NCBI RefSeq assembly: GCF_001421705.1
Contig: NZ_LMKO01000004.1
Location: 1 to 64,000 of the forward strand
Direction: 5' to 3'
DNA: 64,000 bases
From: Xylophilus sp. Leaf220
GTDB lineage: Bacteria; Pseudomonadota; Gammaproteobacteria; Burkholderiales; Burkholderiaceae_C
The position numbers and the translations under genes are program-made. The stretch's first letter is position 1. Each line of letters opens with the position of its first letter. Shown here in pieces: positions 1-9,604 of this stretch. Below the pieces are notes generated by a model, which saw nothing but the letters and a program-made list of their open reading frames with translations, did no database searches and was not told the origin of the DNA.

Positions 1-32
1 TACCGTCTCCGCTGCGATCAGCAGAGCCTCAA

Positions 33-62
33 ATTCTAGCACGGTTTTTTAAGTACCGTCAA
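33..62 (-). promoter_or_regulatory. Strong sigma-70 promoter, proximal of a tandem pair
   Basis: On the minus strand there is a TTGACG -35 box (57-62) and a TAGAAT -10 box (33-38) with an 18-nt spacer rich in A. The -10 box is followed by the discriminator and leader GAGGCTCTGC, which recurs after the upstream promoter at 156-185. Near-consensus boxes in tandem are typical of stable RNA operons. The transcript would run out of the window, so its product is unknown. Confidence 0.6.
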
Positions 63-155
63 ACTTTTTTTGCTTTCCGCCTCTTTCAACCATCCCGCCG
101 CACACACCACCGAAGTAGCACCGCAACCAGACCGCCGAATTCTGCAGAGCCTCGA

Positions 156-185
156 ATTATATACCGGAAATCCGGGGCGTCTCAA
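156..185 (-). promoter_or_regulatory. Sigma-70 promoter, distal of a tandem pair
   Basis: On the minus strand there is a TTGAGA -35 box (180-185) and a perfect TATAAT -10 box (156-161) with an 18-nt spacer. It is followed by the same GAGGCTCTGC string that follows the proximal promoter. The two promoters sit about 123 nt apart, so their leaders would overlap. Confidence 0.55.
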
Positions 186-317
186 GATCTTGCGATCAGG
201 AGACAATTTCTTCGGCTCTTTGCAGCTGTCGGCAAGTTGTTGAACCCGCCCTTCGCTGCAAGGGAGGTGAACTGTAGCACAGCTATTTGCGGCGCCGGCC
301 TACAGACATGCAAAAAC

Positions 318-1280
318 TTATTTCGTGGGTGTGACAGCCATCGCCACCTCCAGTGCGTCGACGAACATGGCGGCTACGTCGAAGCCCGTCTGCTGCTGGA
401 TTTCCTGGAAACAGGTGGGGCTGGTGACGTTGATCTCGGTAACGCTGTCGCCGATGACGTCCACGCCCACCAGCAACAGGCCGCGAGCGAAGAGCACCGG
501 GCCCAGCGCTTCGCCGATCTCCCGGTCACGTGGGGAGAGCGGTTGCGCCACACCCTTGCCGCCCGCGGCCAGATTGCCCCGCACCTCCCCGCCCTGGGGG
601 ATGCGGGCCAGGCTGAACGGCACCGGCTTGCCGCCGATCACCAGCACCCGCTTGTCGCCCTGGGCGATGGCCGGCAGGAATTTCTGGACCATGACCGTCT
701 CGGCCCCGTCGCGGTTCAGCGTCTCGATGACCGAACCGAGATTGAGCCCGTCGTCCTTCACGCGGAAGATGCCCATGCCGCCCATGCCGTCTAGTGGCTT
801 CAGGATGATGTCGCGGTGCTCGGCATGGAACGCCCGTACCGCCGCTGCACTGCGGGTGACGAGCGTCGGCCCGATGAACTGCGGAAATTCGAGGATCGCC
901 AGCTTCTCCGGATGGTCGCGCAGTGCCCGGGGCTTGTTGAAGACGCGGGCGCCTTCGCGCTCGGCCTGCTCCAGCAGATGGGTGGCGTAGAAGTATTCGG
1001 AGTCGAACGGCGGGTCCTTGCGCATCAGCACCGCGTCGAAGCTGCGCAGTGGCTGCGGGGTTTCGGCGGCGGAGGCCTCGAACCAGTCGGTGGCGTCGCC
1101 GGTCAGCCGCAGGGTGCGCACCTGCGCCTCGACGACACCGCCGCTCTGCCACGCCAGGTCCTGCGGTCCGCAGGCGGCGAGCGTGTGGCCCCGACGCTGT
1201 AGCTCCCGCATCATCGCGAAGGTGGTGTCCTTGTAGATCTTGAAGGACTCGAGCGGATCGGCGATGAAGAGGATGTGCAT
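318..1280 (-). CDS. gshB: Glutathione synthetase
   Basis: GshB joins gamma-glutamylcysteine and glycine with ATP, the second step of glutathione synthesis, in the cytosol. The 320-residue product has the usual family length. The N-terminal MHILFIADP strand, the RKDPPFDSEY segment, the glycine-rich ATP-grasp loop KPLDGMGGMGIF and the C-terminal EINVTSPTCFQEI motif are all present. The start was placed at the ATG before MHILF; a longer frame to 1394 adds an unconserved arginine-rich stretch. The gene ends a minus-strand run gshA-kup-benE-gshB and lies 47 bp after the BenE gene, so glutathione synthesis is split around two transporters. Identity is near certain. Confidence 0.96.
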   Translation of the reverse strand: MHILFIADPLESFKIYKDTTFAMMRELQRRGHTLAACGPQDLAWQSGGVVEAQVRTLRLTGDATDWFEASAAETPQPLRSFDAVLMRKDPPFDSEYFYATHLLEQAEREGARVFNKPRALRDHPEKLAILEFPQFIGPTLVTRSAAAVRAFHAEHRDIILKPLDGMGGMGIFRVKDDGLNLGSVIETLNRDGAETVMVQKFLPAIAQGDKRVLVIGGKPVPFSLARIPQGGEVRGNLAAGGKGVAQPLSPRDREIGEALGPVLFARGLLLVGVDVIGDSVTEINVTSPTCFQEIQQQTGFDVAAMFVDALEVAMAVTPTK

Positions 1281-1327
1281 GGCGGGCGGTTGGGAGACGT
1301 GGCGGGTGAACGGTGTGCGCGGCAGCG

Positions 1328-2503
1328 CTAGGCGGGCGGCCGCGACCGGTATTGTTGTACCAGCAGCGCCAGCGCGCCGGCGACCACGCCCCAAAAGGCC
1401 GAGCCGATGCCGGCTATTGCCACTCCGCTGAGCGTGACCAGAAAAGTGATGATGGCCGCTTCACGGTAACGCTCGTCCTGCAGCGCCGTCGCCAGCCCGC
1501 CGGCGATGGTGCCGAGCAGCGCCAGCCCGGCGATGGCCGCGACCAGTTCGGCCGGGAACGCGGTCAGCAGCCCGGCGACCGCGCCGCCGAAGATGCCGAT
1601 GGCGACATAGAACACGCCGCAGGCCACGGCCGCGGTGTAGCGCCGGTCCGGATCGGGATGCGCCTCCCGCCCCATGCACATGGCGGCGGTGATGGCGCTG
1701 AGGTTGAGCGCATACCCGCCGAAGGGTGCCAGCAGCAGCGTGGCCACTCCGGTGAGGGTGACGATGCGCGAGATCGGCAACGCATAGCCGGCGGCGCGGA
1801 TCGCCGCCACTCCCGGCAGGTTCTGCGACGCCATCGTCACCACGAACAGCGGCAGCGCCAAGCTGACGACCGCCTGCCAGCTGAACACCGGCGCGACGAA
1901 GACCGGACGCGCGATGCTGAAGTGCAAATCGCCGAAGGCGAGCTGGCCGCGCAGCGCGACGTACGCCACCGCCACCACCAGCGTGAGCGGCACCGCATAG
2001 CGCGGCACCAGCCGGCGGGCCAGCAGGTAGGCCAGCAGCATCAGCAGCACCAGCGGCAGCGCGGTCTGCGCCGCGGTGAACGCCTGCATGCCGAAGCGGG
2101 CAAGCACGCCGGCCAGCAGCGCGGCGGCGATCGCCATCGGGATGCGGTTCATCACCCGCTCGAACCAGCCGGTGGCGCCGGCCACCACGATCAAGGCGGC
2201 GCAGACCATGAAGGCCCCCACTGCCTGACCCATGCTGAAACCCGCGCCGGCCGAGGCCAGCACCGCGGCGCCAGGCGTACTCCAGGCGACCATGACAGGC
2301 TTTCGCCACCACAGCGACGGCAGCGCCGAGCACAGCCCCATGCCGAGGCCGAGCGCCCAGACCCACGATGCGATCTCCTCGGGACCGGCACCGAAGGCGC
2401 GGGCCGCCTGGAACACGATGGCCACCGAACTGGTGAAGCCGACCAGCACTGCCACGAAGCCGGCCGTCACCGCCGAAACGCTCAAGTCCCTGAAAAACCG
2501 CAT
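1328..2503 (-). CDS. benE: BenE family benzoate/H+ symporter-like carrier
   Basis: This is an inner-membrane carrier of about 391 residues, almost entirely hydrophobic, with roughly 12 predicted membrane segments. It matches the BenE family in its N-terminal FFRDLSVSAVTAGFVAVLVG stretch, the WWRKPVMVAWSTPGAA segment and the CMGREAHPDPDRRY loop. BenE proteins are annotated as benzoate:H+ symporters, but the substrate of this one cannot be read from sequence and no benzoate ring-cleavage genes are adjacent. I chose the ATG at 2503 because a G-rich ribosome site precedes it; an in-frame ATG at 2527 has only pyrimidines upstream. It sits between kup and gshB on the same strand. Confidence 0.85.
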   Translation of the reverse strand: MRFFRDLSVSAVTAGFVAVLVGFTSSVAIVFQAARAFGAGPEEIASWVWALGLGMGLCSALPSLWWRKPVMVAWSTPGAAVLASAGAGFSMGQAVGAFMVCAALIVVAGATGWFERVMNRIPMAIAAALLAGVLARFGMQAFTAAQTALPLVLLMLLAYLLARRLVPRYAVPLTLVVAVAYVALRGQLAFGDLHFSIARPVFVAPVFSWQAVVSLALPLFVVTMASQNLPGVAAIRAAGYALPISRIVTLTGVATLLLAPFGGYALNLSAITAAMCMGREAHPDPDRRYTAAVACGVFYVAIGIFGGAVAGLLTAFPAELVAAIAGLALLGTIAGGLATALQDERYREAAIITFLVTLSGVAIAGIGSAFWGVVAGALALLVQQYRSRPPA

Positions 2504-2540
2504 GGCCCCGTTCGCCCCCCGATACATGAAGGAAAAATAG

Positions 2541-2586
2541 CCAGGGCCGGCGCAGATCGCCGACCTCTAGCTATTGATTTAATAGC
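2541..2586 (-). repeat. Stop-codon-associated repeat at the kup 3' end
   Basis: The 17-nt motif GCTATTGATTTAATAGC (2570-2586) can form a perfect 6-bp stem. Reading from kup, it begins 3 nt after the stop codon and is followed by a GC-rich partner segment (2541-2569) containing GGCG/CGCC arms. It is one of seven copies in the window. Confidence 0.7.
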
Positions 2587-2589
2587 AGG

Positions 2590-4464
2590 TCAGATTTCGA
2601 TCTTCGAGCCCAGTTCCACCACCGCGTTGTTGGGCAGGTGCAGGAAGTCGGCGGCGCCGCTGGCGTTGCGGTGCATCTGGGCGAAGAGCTTCTCGCGCCA
2701 GGTGGCCATGCCGCTGCCGATGGTCGGGATGACGGTGTCGCGCGAGAGGAAGTAGCTGGTGACCATCGGATCGAGCTCGCAGCCCTGGCCGCGCATCTTG
2801 GCCAGCGCCTTGGGCAGGTCGGGGTCGTTCTTGAAGCCGTAGTGCACCACCACCTGCCAGCAGTCGTGGCCGAGCGATTCGACCTCCAGCCGTTGTTCGG
2901 GCGCGATCCAGGGCTTCTCGTGGCTGCGCACGGTGACGAAGAGGTTCTGCGCATGCAGCACCTTGTTGTGCTTGAGGTTGTGCAGCATCGCGTTGGGCAC
3001 GGTGCCGCGCTCGGCCGTCAGGAACACGGCGGTGCCCTCGACCCGGGTGGGCGGGCTGACGAAGACCGCCTCGAGGAAGACCGGCAGCTCGATCGCATCG
3101 GCGCGCATCTTCCTGTTGAGGATCGCGCGGCCGTCCTTCCAGGTGACCATCAGGGTGAACACCGCGCCGCCGATCATCAGCGGGAACCAGCCGCCGGCGA
3201 AGAGCTTGAGCATGTTGGAGCTGAAGAAGGCCAGGTCGATCACGAAGAACATGCCGGTCGAGGCGATGCACAGCGCCAGCGGATAGCCCCAGCCGTAGCG
3301 GATCACGAAGAAGGTGAGGATGGTGGTGATCAGCATGTCGAGCGTCACCGCGATGCCGTAGGCCGCCGCCAGATTGGTGGAGGAGCGGAACAGCACCACC
3401 GCCAGCACGATAGCGACGAACAGGCCCCAATTGACGAACGGGATGTAGATCTGGCCGGCCTCGCGCACGCTGGTGTGCTGGATGTTGAGGCGCGGCAGGT
3501 AGCCCAGCTGGATCACCTGCTTGGTGATGCTGAAGGCGCCCGAGATGAGCGCCTGCGAGGCGATCACCGTCGCCATCGTCGCCAGCAGCACCAACGGCAC
3601 CAGCGCCCAGGCGGGCGCCATGCGGAAGAACGGGTTCTCGACCGCCGTCGGATCGGCCAGCAGCAGCGCGCCCTGGCCGAAGTAGTTGAGGGTGAGGCAG
3701 GGCATCACCACGCTGAACCAAGCGAGCCGGATCGGCCGCTTGCCGAAATGGCCCAGGTCGGCGTAGAGCGCCTCGGCGCCGGTCACGCAAAGCACCATCG
3801 CGCCCAGGATGATGAAGGTGATGCCCGGGTGCTGCCAGATGAACTGCAACGCGTAGTAGGGGCTCAGCGCCTTCAGGATCTCGGGGTGGCCCATGATGTG
3901 CATCACGCCCAGGGCCGCGATCGCCAGGAACCAGACCAGGGTGATCGGCCCGAAGAACTTGCCGATGCCGCCGGTGCCGCGCTTCTGCACCGCGAACAGC
4001 ACGAAGAGCACCACCAGGGTCAGCGGGATCACGTAGTGGCGGAACTCGGGCGAGACCACCTCCAGGCCCTCGACCGCCGACAGCACCGAGATGGCCGGGG
4101 TGATGACCCCGTCGCCGTAGAAGAGCGAGGTGCCGAAGATGCCCACCAGCAGCAGCACCTTGCGCAGCTTGGGCTTGTCCTTGACCGCCTGCGAGGCCAG
4201 GGCCAGCATCGCGACCAGACCGCCTTCGCCGTTGTTGTCGGCCCGCAGCACCAGCACCACGTACTTTAGGGCGACGATGACGACCAGCGTCCAGAAGAAC
4301 ATCGACAGGATGCCGTAGATGTTCGCGTGGGTGAACGGCACGTGCCCGGTGTGGAAGACTTCCTTGACCGCGTAGAGCACGCTGGTGCCGATGTCGCCGT
4401 AGACGACCCCGATGGCCCCCAGTGTCAGCGCGGGAAGGGAGGATTTGGTCGACGATTCAGACAC
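2590..4464 (-). CDS. kup: Low-affinity K+ uptake protein Kup
   Basis: Kup is an inner-membrane K+/H+ symporter. The 624-residue product fits the family (about 620-630), with some 12 membrane segments in the first two thirds and a soluble C-terminal tail. The N-terminal signature [14 protein letters not shown], followed by LYAVKEVF, and the NNGEGG loop are diagnostic. The start is a GTG giving [14 protein letters not shown]; the open frame continues far upstream, but that part overlaps gshA in another frame and is not conserved. The gene lies 191 bp after gshA on the same strand. The stop codon is followed within 3 nt by a palindromic repeat. Confidence 0.95.
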   Translation of the reverse strand: MSESSTKSSLPALTLGAIGVVYGDIGTSVLYAVKEVFHTGHVPFTHANIYGILSMFFWTLVVIVALKYVVLVLRADNNGEGGLVAMLALASQAVKDKPKLRKVLLLVGIFGTSLFYGDGVITPAISVLSAVEGLEVVSPEFRHYVIPLTLVVLFVLFAVQKRGTGGIGKFFGPITLVWFLAIAALGVMHIMGHPEILKALSPYYALQFIWQHPGITFIILGAMVLCVTGAEALYADLGHFGKRPIRLAWFSVVMPCLTLNYFGQGALLLADPTAVENPFFRMAPAWALVPLVLLATMATVIASQALISGAFSITKQVIQLGYLPRLNIQHTSVREAGQIYIPFVNWGLFVAIVLAVVLFRSSTNLAAAYGIAVTLDMLITTILTFFVIRYGWGYPLALCIASTGMFFVIDLAFFSSNMLKLFAGGWFPLMIGGAVFTLMVTWKDGRAILNRKMRADAIELPVFLEAVFVSPPTRVEGTAVFLTAERGTVPNAMLHNLKHNKVLHAQNLFVTVRSHEKPWIAPEQRLEVESLGHDCWQVVVHYGFKNDPDLPKALAKMRGQGCELDPMVTSYFLSRDTVIPTIGSGMATWREKLFAQMHRNASGAADFLHLPNNAVVELGSKIEI

Positions 4465-4655
4465 GGCGGTCGCGGTGGCGGCGACCTGCCGTGCAACGGC
4501 GCTGCCGCGGCCCGTGCGGCACACCGTCGAGGTTGCTGGGGGACCGCTATTGTGCGCCGTGCCGCACTGCAAAGGGGCATCCGCCCCGCCATGTTGCGGC
4601 GCAACAACCGCAGAAAATGCCGCCTGGCTGCCGCCGGACCGGGCCGCCTTGCGGG

Positions 4656-5948
4656 CTATTCGTAGACTTCGGCGTCGGGGTCGGTCGCTTCCATCTCGTA
4701 GCTGGCCGCGAGCATCGCCAGACGGCCGACCACGCCGTACATGTAGAAGCGGTTGGGCGCGTCTGCCGCCGACTTGCCGCCCGGCTGCAGCAGGTGGGCG
4801 CTGTCGTCGAACTCCAGCGGCTGGTAGCGGGCGCCGGGCGCGTTGAGGTTTTCGTCGACACCCCGCTCGCCGTGCACCCGGTAGAAACCGCCGACCACGT
4901 AGCGGTCCATCATGTAGACGACCGGCTCGGCCACCGACTTGCCGATGCGCTCGTTGGTCAGCACGCCCTCCTGGATGATCAGGTCGGCCTTGGTGCCGGC
5001 CGCATCGCCCGGCGCCGCTTCGCGCGCCTTGCGCACCAGGGCGTCGAGGTCCTTCACGTCGCGCACCGTGGTCACGCCGCGGCCCGAGGTGCCGTTGTCG
5101 GACTTGACGACGACGAAGGCGCGCTCGTTGATGCCGTATTCCTTGTACTTGCGCTTGATCTTGGCCAGCAGCGCATCGACGTTGCTGGTCAGGCACTCGA
5201 TGCCCGCGCCGTGGGCCAGGTCGACCTCGCCGCAGGTGTTGAACATCGGGTTGATCAGCCACGGGTCGATGCCCAGCAGCTTGCCGAAGCGCTTGGAGAC
5301 CTCTTCGTAGCTGCGGAAATGGTGGCTCTTGCGGCGTACCGACCAGCCGGCGTGCAGCGGCGGCAGCAGGTACTGCTCGTGCAGGTCTTCCAGGATGCCC
5401 GGCGCGCCGGCCGAGAGGTCGGTGTTGAGCAGGATGGTGCACGGGTCGAAGTGCTGCAGCCCCAGCCGGTGCTGGCTGCGCACCACCGGCTCGAAGGTGA
5501 GCCGGTCGCCGTTGGGCAGCGTCAGCTCGGTCGGCTCCTTGATGTCGGGGTTGACCGAGCCCACCCGCACGTTCAGGCCCGCCAGGTGGAAGATGCGCAC
5601 CAGCTGCGCCACGTTCTGCAGGTAGCCGGGGCTGTCGGTGCGGTTCTCTGGGATGACGAGCAGGTTGCGCGCTTCGGGGCAGATCTTCTCGATCGCCGCC
5701 ATCGCCGCCTGCACCGCCAGCGGCAGCATCTGCGGCGTGAGCTGGTTCCAGCTGCCGGGGAACAGGTTGGTGTCGACCGGCGCCAGCTTGAAGCCGGCGT
5801 TGCGCACGTCGACCGAGCTGTAGAACGGCGGCGTGTGCTCCATCCATTCCAGGCGGAACCACCGCTCGATGGCCGGCATGGAATCGATCACCCGCTGCTC
5901 GAGTTCGTTGATCGGGCCGGTGAGTGCCGTGATGAGATGCGGAACCAT
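4656..5948 (-). CDS. gshA: Glutamate-cysteine ligase (PF08886 / T. ferrooxidans type)
   Basis: This enzyme makes gamma-glutamylcysteine, the first and usually rate-limiting step of glutathione synthesis. The 430-residue protein belongs to the beta/gammaproteobacterial family unrelated in sequence to E. coli GshA. Recognisable stretches are [20 protein letters not shown] at the start, [19 protein letters not shown], the ATP-binding [11 protein letters not shown], and the C-terminal [20 protein letters not shown]. The start at 5948 fits the conserved N terminus; the upstream extension to 6152 runs through a GC hairpin repeat and is non-coding. It heads the run gshA-kup-benE-gshB. Confidence 0.95.
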   Translation of the reverse strand: MVPHLITALTGPINELEQRVIDSMPAIERWFRLEWMEHTPPFYSSVDVRNAGFKLAPVDTNLFPGSWNQLTPQMLPLAVQAAMAAIEKICPEARNLLVIPENRTDSPGYLQNVAQLVRIFHLAGLNVRVGSVNPDIKEPTELTLPNGDRLTFEPVVRSQHRLGLQHFDPCTILLNTDLSAGAPGILEDLHEQYLLPPLHAGWSVRRKSHHFRSYEEVSKRFGKLLGIDPWLINPMFNTCGEVDLAHGAGIECLTSNVDALLAKIKRKYKEYGINERAFVVVKSDNGTSGRGVTTVRDVKDLDALVRKAREAAPGDAAGTKADLIIQEGVLTNERIGKSVAEPVVYMMDRYVVGGFYRVHGERGVDENLNAPGARYQPLEFDDSAHLLQPGGKSAADAPNRFYMYGVVGRLAMLAASYEMEATDPDAEVYE

Positions 5949-6120
5949 GCGGCCCTCTGTTGTTATGGGAGCGTAATAACCAAACGAATTGTAGGAATAT
6001 GAGGCCGCCCGGCCGGTGTGCAAGAGTAAGCCACGCACGGCGTCCGAGGCGCGCCCACAGATGAGACACCCACCCACCCCAGGGCGACCGCGGATCCGGC
6101 TCCGCCGGTCCGCCGGTAGC

Positions 6121-6145
6121 GCCCCCCTTTCCAAAGGGGGGAGGC
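6121..6145. repeat. GC-rich hairpin between proA and gshA
   Basis: A run of six C then TTT is mirrored by AAA and six G around a CC centre, flanked by GC and GC-complementary bases. There is no T tract on the minus strand after it, so it is not a standard Rho-independent terminator of proA. It may be a copy of a dispersed repeat; no second copy was seen here. Confidence 0.5.
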
Positions 6146-6166
6146 GCCGCAAGGCGACTCGGGGGG

Positions 6167-7447
6167 TTATCCCCTAGTTTGGCCGTCGCCCAGCACCACC
6201 CATTTGAGCGAGGTCAGCCCCTCCAGCCCCACCGGGCCGCGCGCATGGAACTTGTCGGTGCTGATGCCGATCTCGGCGCCCAGCCCGTATTCGAAACCGT
6301 CGGCGAAGCGGGTGCTGGCGTTGACCATGACGCTGGCCGAGTCCACCTCGCGCAGGAAGCGCTGGGCGTGTACATGGTCGCGGGTCAGGATGGCGTCGGT
6401 GTGGTGCGACGAATAGCGGTTGATGTGGGCGATCGCCTCGTCCACGCCGGCGACGACCTTGATGCTGATGATCGGCGCCAGGTACTCCTCCGACCAGTCG
6501 GCCTCGGTAGCATCCACCAGATGGGCGCCCGGCACCCCGGCCAGCAGCGCGCGGGCCTCGGGGTCGCAGCGCATCTCGACGCCCTTGGCGGCGTATACCG
6601 CGCCGATGGCCGGCAAGAAGGCCGCCGCCACGCCGCGGGCGACCAGCAGGCCCTCGCTGGCGTTGCAGGGGCTGTACTTCTGGGTCTTGGCGTTGTCGGC
6701 CACCTTCACCGCCATCGCGATGTCGCAGGGGTCATCCACATAGGTGTGGCAGTTGCCGTCGAGGTGCTTGATGACCGGCACCTTGGCCTCGCGGCTGATC
6801 CGCTCGATCAGGCCCTTGCCGCCGCGCGGGATGATCACGTCCACATGCTCGGGCATGGCGATCAGGTGGCCGACGGCCGCGCGGTCGGTGGTCGCGACCA
6901 TCTGCACCGCGTCTGCGGGCAGGCCCGCGTCTTCCAGGGCCTGCCGCACCAGCGCGGCCAGGGCCTTGTTGGAATCGATCGCCTCCGATCCGCCCCGCAG
7001 GATGGCCGCGTTGCCGCTCTTGATCGACAGGCTGGCCGCCTCGATCGTCACGTTGGGCCGGCTCTCGAAGACCATGCCGAACACGCCCAGCGGCACCCGC
7101 ATCTGTCCCACCCGGATGCCGCTGGGCTGCTGGCGCATGCCGGTGATTTCGCCGACCAGCTCGGGCATGGCGGCCAGCTGGTCGCAGCCCTGGGCCACCG
7201 TCTCCAGCACCTGGGGCGTGAGGCGCAGCCGGTCGACCATCGGCGCGGCCAGGCCGGCGGCCTCGGCGCGGGCCAGGTCCTTGGCGTTCTCGGCCGCCAG
7301 CGCAGGGCCGCTCTCGCGCAGCAGCCGGGCCAGGGTGCGCAGGGCGCGGTTCTTGGTGGCGGTGTCGGCGCGCGCCATCGCGGCCGATGCGGCGCGGGCC
7401 TGCAGGCCGAGGGTGTTGACGTATTCGGCGATGTTCAGGGCATTCAT
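6167..7447 (-). CDS. proA: Gamma-glutamyl phosphate reductase
   Basis: ProA reduces gamma-glutamyl phosphate to glutamate semialdehyde with NADPH, the second step of proline synthesis. The 426-residue length is typical. The catalytic cysteine lies in [13 protein letters not shown], and the segments [23 protein letters not shown] and [16 protein letters not shown] are family hallmarks. The start at 7447 gives [11 protein letters not shown]; an extended frame to 7555 is antisense to the next gene's 5' end. proB is not in this window. In related genomes proA follows holA directly, whereas here a plus-strand gene separates them. Confidence 0.96.
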   Translation of the reverse strand: MNALNIAEYVNTLGLQARAASAAMARADTATKNRALRTLARLLRESGPALAAENAKDLARAEAAGLAAPMVDRLRLTPQVLETVAQGCDQLAAMPELVGEITGMRQQPSGIRVGQMRVPLGVFGMVFESRPNVTIEAASLSIKSGNAAILRGGSEAIDSNKALAALVRQALEDAGLPADAVQMVATTDRAAVGHLIAMPEHVDVIIPRGGKGLIERISREAKVPVIKHLDGNCHTYVDDPCDIAMAVKVADNAKTQKYSPCNASEGLLVARGVAAAFLPAIGAVYAAKGVEMRCDPEARALLAGVPGAHLVDATEADWSEEYLAPIISIKVVAGVDEAIAHINRYSSHHTDAILTRDHVHAQRFLREVDSASVMVNASTRFADGFEYGLGAEIGISTDKFHARGPVGLEGLTSLKWVVLGDGQTRG

Positions 7448-7545
7448 GGGGGTATTTTCCCACGCCGCACCGATCCCGACGGCGCGGCGGTCCGGCACCG
7501 GCGCCCCGTTAGCATGGCGGTCCGACCCACCGACTGGAGCCTTCC

Positions 7546-8283
7546 ATGCCCGCATCCCCGGCCCTGCGCGCCGCCTTCACCCCCACCGGCCGGCTGCGCG
7601 CCGCGATCAACCTGGGCAACCCGATCCTGGCGGGCACCGACGCGGCCGGCCAGCCGGCCGGCGTGTCGATCGACCTGGCCCGGGGCTTCGCCGAGCGCCT
7701 GGGCGTGGCGCTGGAGCTGGTGGTGTTCGACACCGCCGGCAAATCGGTCGACGCGGTGACGGCCGAGCAGGCCGACATCGGCTTCTTCGCGATCGACCCG
7801 GTGCGCGGCGCCGGCATCGCCTTCACCGCGGCCTATGTGCTGATCGAGGGCAGCTACCTGGTGCGGGACGGTTCGCCGCTGCAGTCCAACGACGAGATCG
7901 ACTGGGCCGGCCACCGCGTCGCCGTCGGCAAGGGCAGCGCCTACGACCTGTACCTGAGCCGCGCGCTGAAGGCGGCCGAGATCGTGCGGGCACCCTCCTC
8001 GCCCGCAGTGGTCGATACCTTCGTCGCGCAGAACCTCGACGTGGCCGCCGGCGTGCGCCAGCAGCTGGAGGCCGACGCGCGCCGCCTGCCCGGCATGCGG
8101 CTGCTGCCGGGCCGGTTCATGGTGATCCAGCAGGCGATGGGCCTGCCGAAGGGCCGCGGCGCAGAGGCGGCGGCGGAACTGGCGGCCTATGTGGAAGAGC
8201 AGAAGGCCCACGGCTTCGTGGCCGAGGCACTGGCGCGGCACGGCATCCAGGGCGCTTCGGTCGCGCCATCCGAAAAAGGGTGA
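7546..8283 (+). CDS. Leaderless family-3 solute-binding-protein-like protein
   Basis: The 245-residue product has the fold signature of amino-acid ABC-transporter binding proteins (SBP family 3): [15 protein letters not shown] at the start, a [15 protein letters not shown] stretch, the [18 protein letters not shown] segment, and a [13 protein letters not shown] hinge region. It has no signal peptide; the mature-like sequence begins within 20 residues of the ATG. No permease or ATPase gene is nearby. It may be a cytosolic sensor or enzyme derived from a binding protein, or may be secreted from a start I cannot find. It is divergent from proA and convergent with holA, and its stop codon lies inside a long palindrome. 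Confidence 0.75.
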   Translation: MPASPALRAAFTPTGRLRAAINLGNPILAGTDAAGQPAGVSIDLARGFAERLGVALELVVFDTAGKSVDAVTAEQADIGFFAIDPVRGAGIAFTAAYVLIEGSYLVRDGSPLQSNDEIDWAGHRVAVGKGSAYDLYLSRALKAAEIVRAPSSPAVVDTFVAQNLDVAAGVRQQLEADARRLPGMRLLPGRFMVIQQAMGLPKGRGAEAAAELAAYVEEQKAHGFVAEALARHGIQGASVAPSEKG

Positions 8284-8396
8284 GAGAACCTACTGCGCGG
8301 CCCGATTGCGCACCTGCGGTCCTCACCGTACGAGAGTACGGCTCCGGTCCTCGGCGCACACTCGGGCCGCTCGCTACGGTTCTTTCACCCTTTTTT
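8273..8396. repeat. Long palindromic repeat, copy 1
   Basis: This segment of about 124 nt folds on itself almost completely. The outer arms are 8273-8290 and 8378-8396, and the apex is CCGTAC-gaga-GTACGG at 8326-8341. The left arm contains the stop codon of the binding-protein-like gene (8281-8283), and the right arm ends in a T6 run, so it could serve as its terminator. The central part matches the element at 19632-19757, while the outer arms differ yet remain self-complementary. Confidence 0.75.
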
Positions 8397-8462
8397 GGGA
8401 CGGCGGTTCGATTCCTGATTTCATAGCTGGATGCCATGGTGCAGAAACGGTTTCAGATACAA

Positions 8463-8514
8463 ATGGTTCTGGAACCGTCGATGGACGGCGACCGACAGCT
8501 ATCAAAAAAGTAGC
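8463..8514 (-). repeat. Stop-codon-associated repeat at the holA 3' end
   Basis: The 17-nt motif GCTATCAAAAAAGTAGC (8498-8514) lies one base after the holA stop codon. Beyond it on the minus strand is a short GC stem (CCGTC/GACGG). The order stop, motif, GC hairpin is the same as at kup, the nucleosidase gene, nudJ and the MFS gene at 50066. Confidence 0.65.
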
Positions 8515-8515
8515 A

Positions 8516-9604
8516 TCAGTTGCGCGCGCGCGGTGCGGGCCCGGCGCACACCCGGCACAGCTGCTGCGCCAGCCGGTGCAGCGCCTGCCAGCCGTTGCGC
8601 GGCCAGCCGTCCTGCGGCAGGCCCTTGACGATGCCGTCGACCTGGTGGGCCGACTGCAGCAGCCGGGCCAGCATCCGCGCCTCGACGCGGGGCAGCACCC
8701 GCTCGAACAGCTTCTCGCGCACGCCCCAGATGCGCTGCTCGCGCATCGCCATCGGCAGCGGGCGGCCGGCGTCCACCGCGTCCTTCACCCGCTTCAGCGC
8801 GCGGATGTCCTCGGCCAGGGTGTAGTGCACCAGCACCTCGGCTTCACCCTCGGCCTGCAAACCGTCGAGCATCCGCTGCACCCGGGCGGGCTGGCCGCCC
8901 AGCACCGCCTCGGAGAGCTTGAACACGTCGTAGCGGGCGACGTTGGCGACGGCCGCCTCGACCTGCTCCAGCGTCAGCACCCGCGGCGCGCCACCGGGCT
9001 CCGCCGGGTGGAGCAAGGCGAGCTTCTGGATCTCCTGGTGGGCGGCGAGCAGATTGCCCTCGACCCGGTCGGCGAAGAACTGCAGGGTGCGCTGGCCCTC
9101 GTCGCCCGGCGCCACCTGCTGGCCCTGGCGCTGCAGCCGCTGGGCGATCCACTGCGGCAGCGCGCCGCGCTCGACCGGGTCGATCTGCACCGACACGCCG
9201 TGCTGCTCCAGCGCGCCGAACCAGGCGCCGGTGCGGGTCGCCTTGTCGAGCCGCGGCAGCATCACCAGGGTGATCGTGCCCTCTTGCACGGCGGCGTTGG
9301 CGGCGAGCTGCTGCAGCGCCGTGCTTCCGTCCTTGCCGGGCTTGCCCGAGGGGATGCGGATCTCGACGATCTGCCGGTCGGCGAACAGGCTCAGCGAGCC
9401 GCCGGCGGCCAGCACCTCGCTCCAGTCGAAGTGCGCACCGGCGACGGTGTAGACGGTGCGCTCGGCCGGGCCCGCCGCCCGGGCCGCGGCGCGGATCGCG
9501 TCGGCCGCCTCCTGCTGCAGCAGCGGCTCGTCGCCGTGCAGCACGTACAGCGGCCGCAGGCCCTTCTGCAGGTGGGCCGCCAGCTGGGCGGGGGCGAGCT
9601 GCAT
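8516..9604 (-). CDS. holA: DNA polymerase III subunit delta
   Basis: HolA is the delta subunit of the clamp loader, which opens the beta clamp for loading on DNA. The 362-residue protein starts MQLAPAQLAAHLQKGLRPLY and has the conserved VLHGDEPLLQQEAADAIR motif and a C-terminal helical domain. Its ATG overlaps the lptE stop codon by one base (TGATG), which implies translational coupling. The leuS-lptE-holA order is conserved from E. coli to Burkholderiales. The stop is followed at once by a GCTA-N9-TAGC repeat. Confidence 0.93.
   Translation of the reverse strand: MQLAPAQLAAHLQKGLRPLYVLHGDEPLLQQEAADAIRAAARAAGPAERTVYTVAGAHFDWSEVLAAGGSLSLFADRQIVEIRIPSGKPGKDGSTALQQLAANAAVQEGTITLVMLPRLDKATRTGAWFGALEQHGVSVQIDPVERGALPQWIAQRLQRQGQQVAPGDEGQRTLQFFADRVEGNLLAAHQEIQKLALLHPAEPGGAPRVLTLEQVEAAVANVARYDVFKLSEAVLGGQPARVQRMLDGLQAEGEAEVLVHYTLAEDIRALKRVKDAVDAGRPLPMAMREQRIWGVREKLFERVLPRVEARMLARLLQSAHQVDGIVKGLPQDGWPRNGWQALHRLAQQLCRVCAGPAPRARN

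Larger units (their letters stand above)
1..317. other. Intergenic region at the window's left edge
   Basis: No protein gene is visible here. The segment is far richer in A and T than the rest of the window and has T-runs near 45-50 and 64-70. It lies downstream of gshB and holds two minus-strand promoter-like elements, described separately, that point out of the window. No tRNA or rRNA gene body can be recognised. Confidence 0.6.

Noticed and set aside
4465-6069. A very long minus-strand open frame upstream of kup, in frame with it, as an N-terminal extension or fusion
   Set aside because: It overlaps gshA in another frame, shows no conserved domain, and Kup has its normal length from the GTG at 4464. 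Long open frames in false frames are expected at 70% GC.
6121-6145. Intrinsic terminator of proA
   Set aside because: The stem is strong but has a 2-nt centre and no T tract on the minus strand, so I list it only as a hairpin repeat.
8117-8437. Minus-strand frame across the long palindrome, whose peptide recurs near 19,690
   Set aside because: The shared peptide arises only because the same palindromic repeat is translated twice; it is not a protein family.
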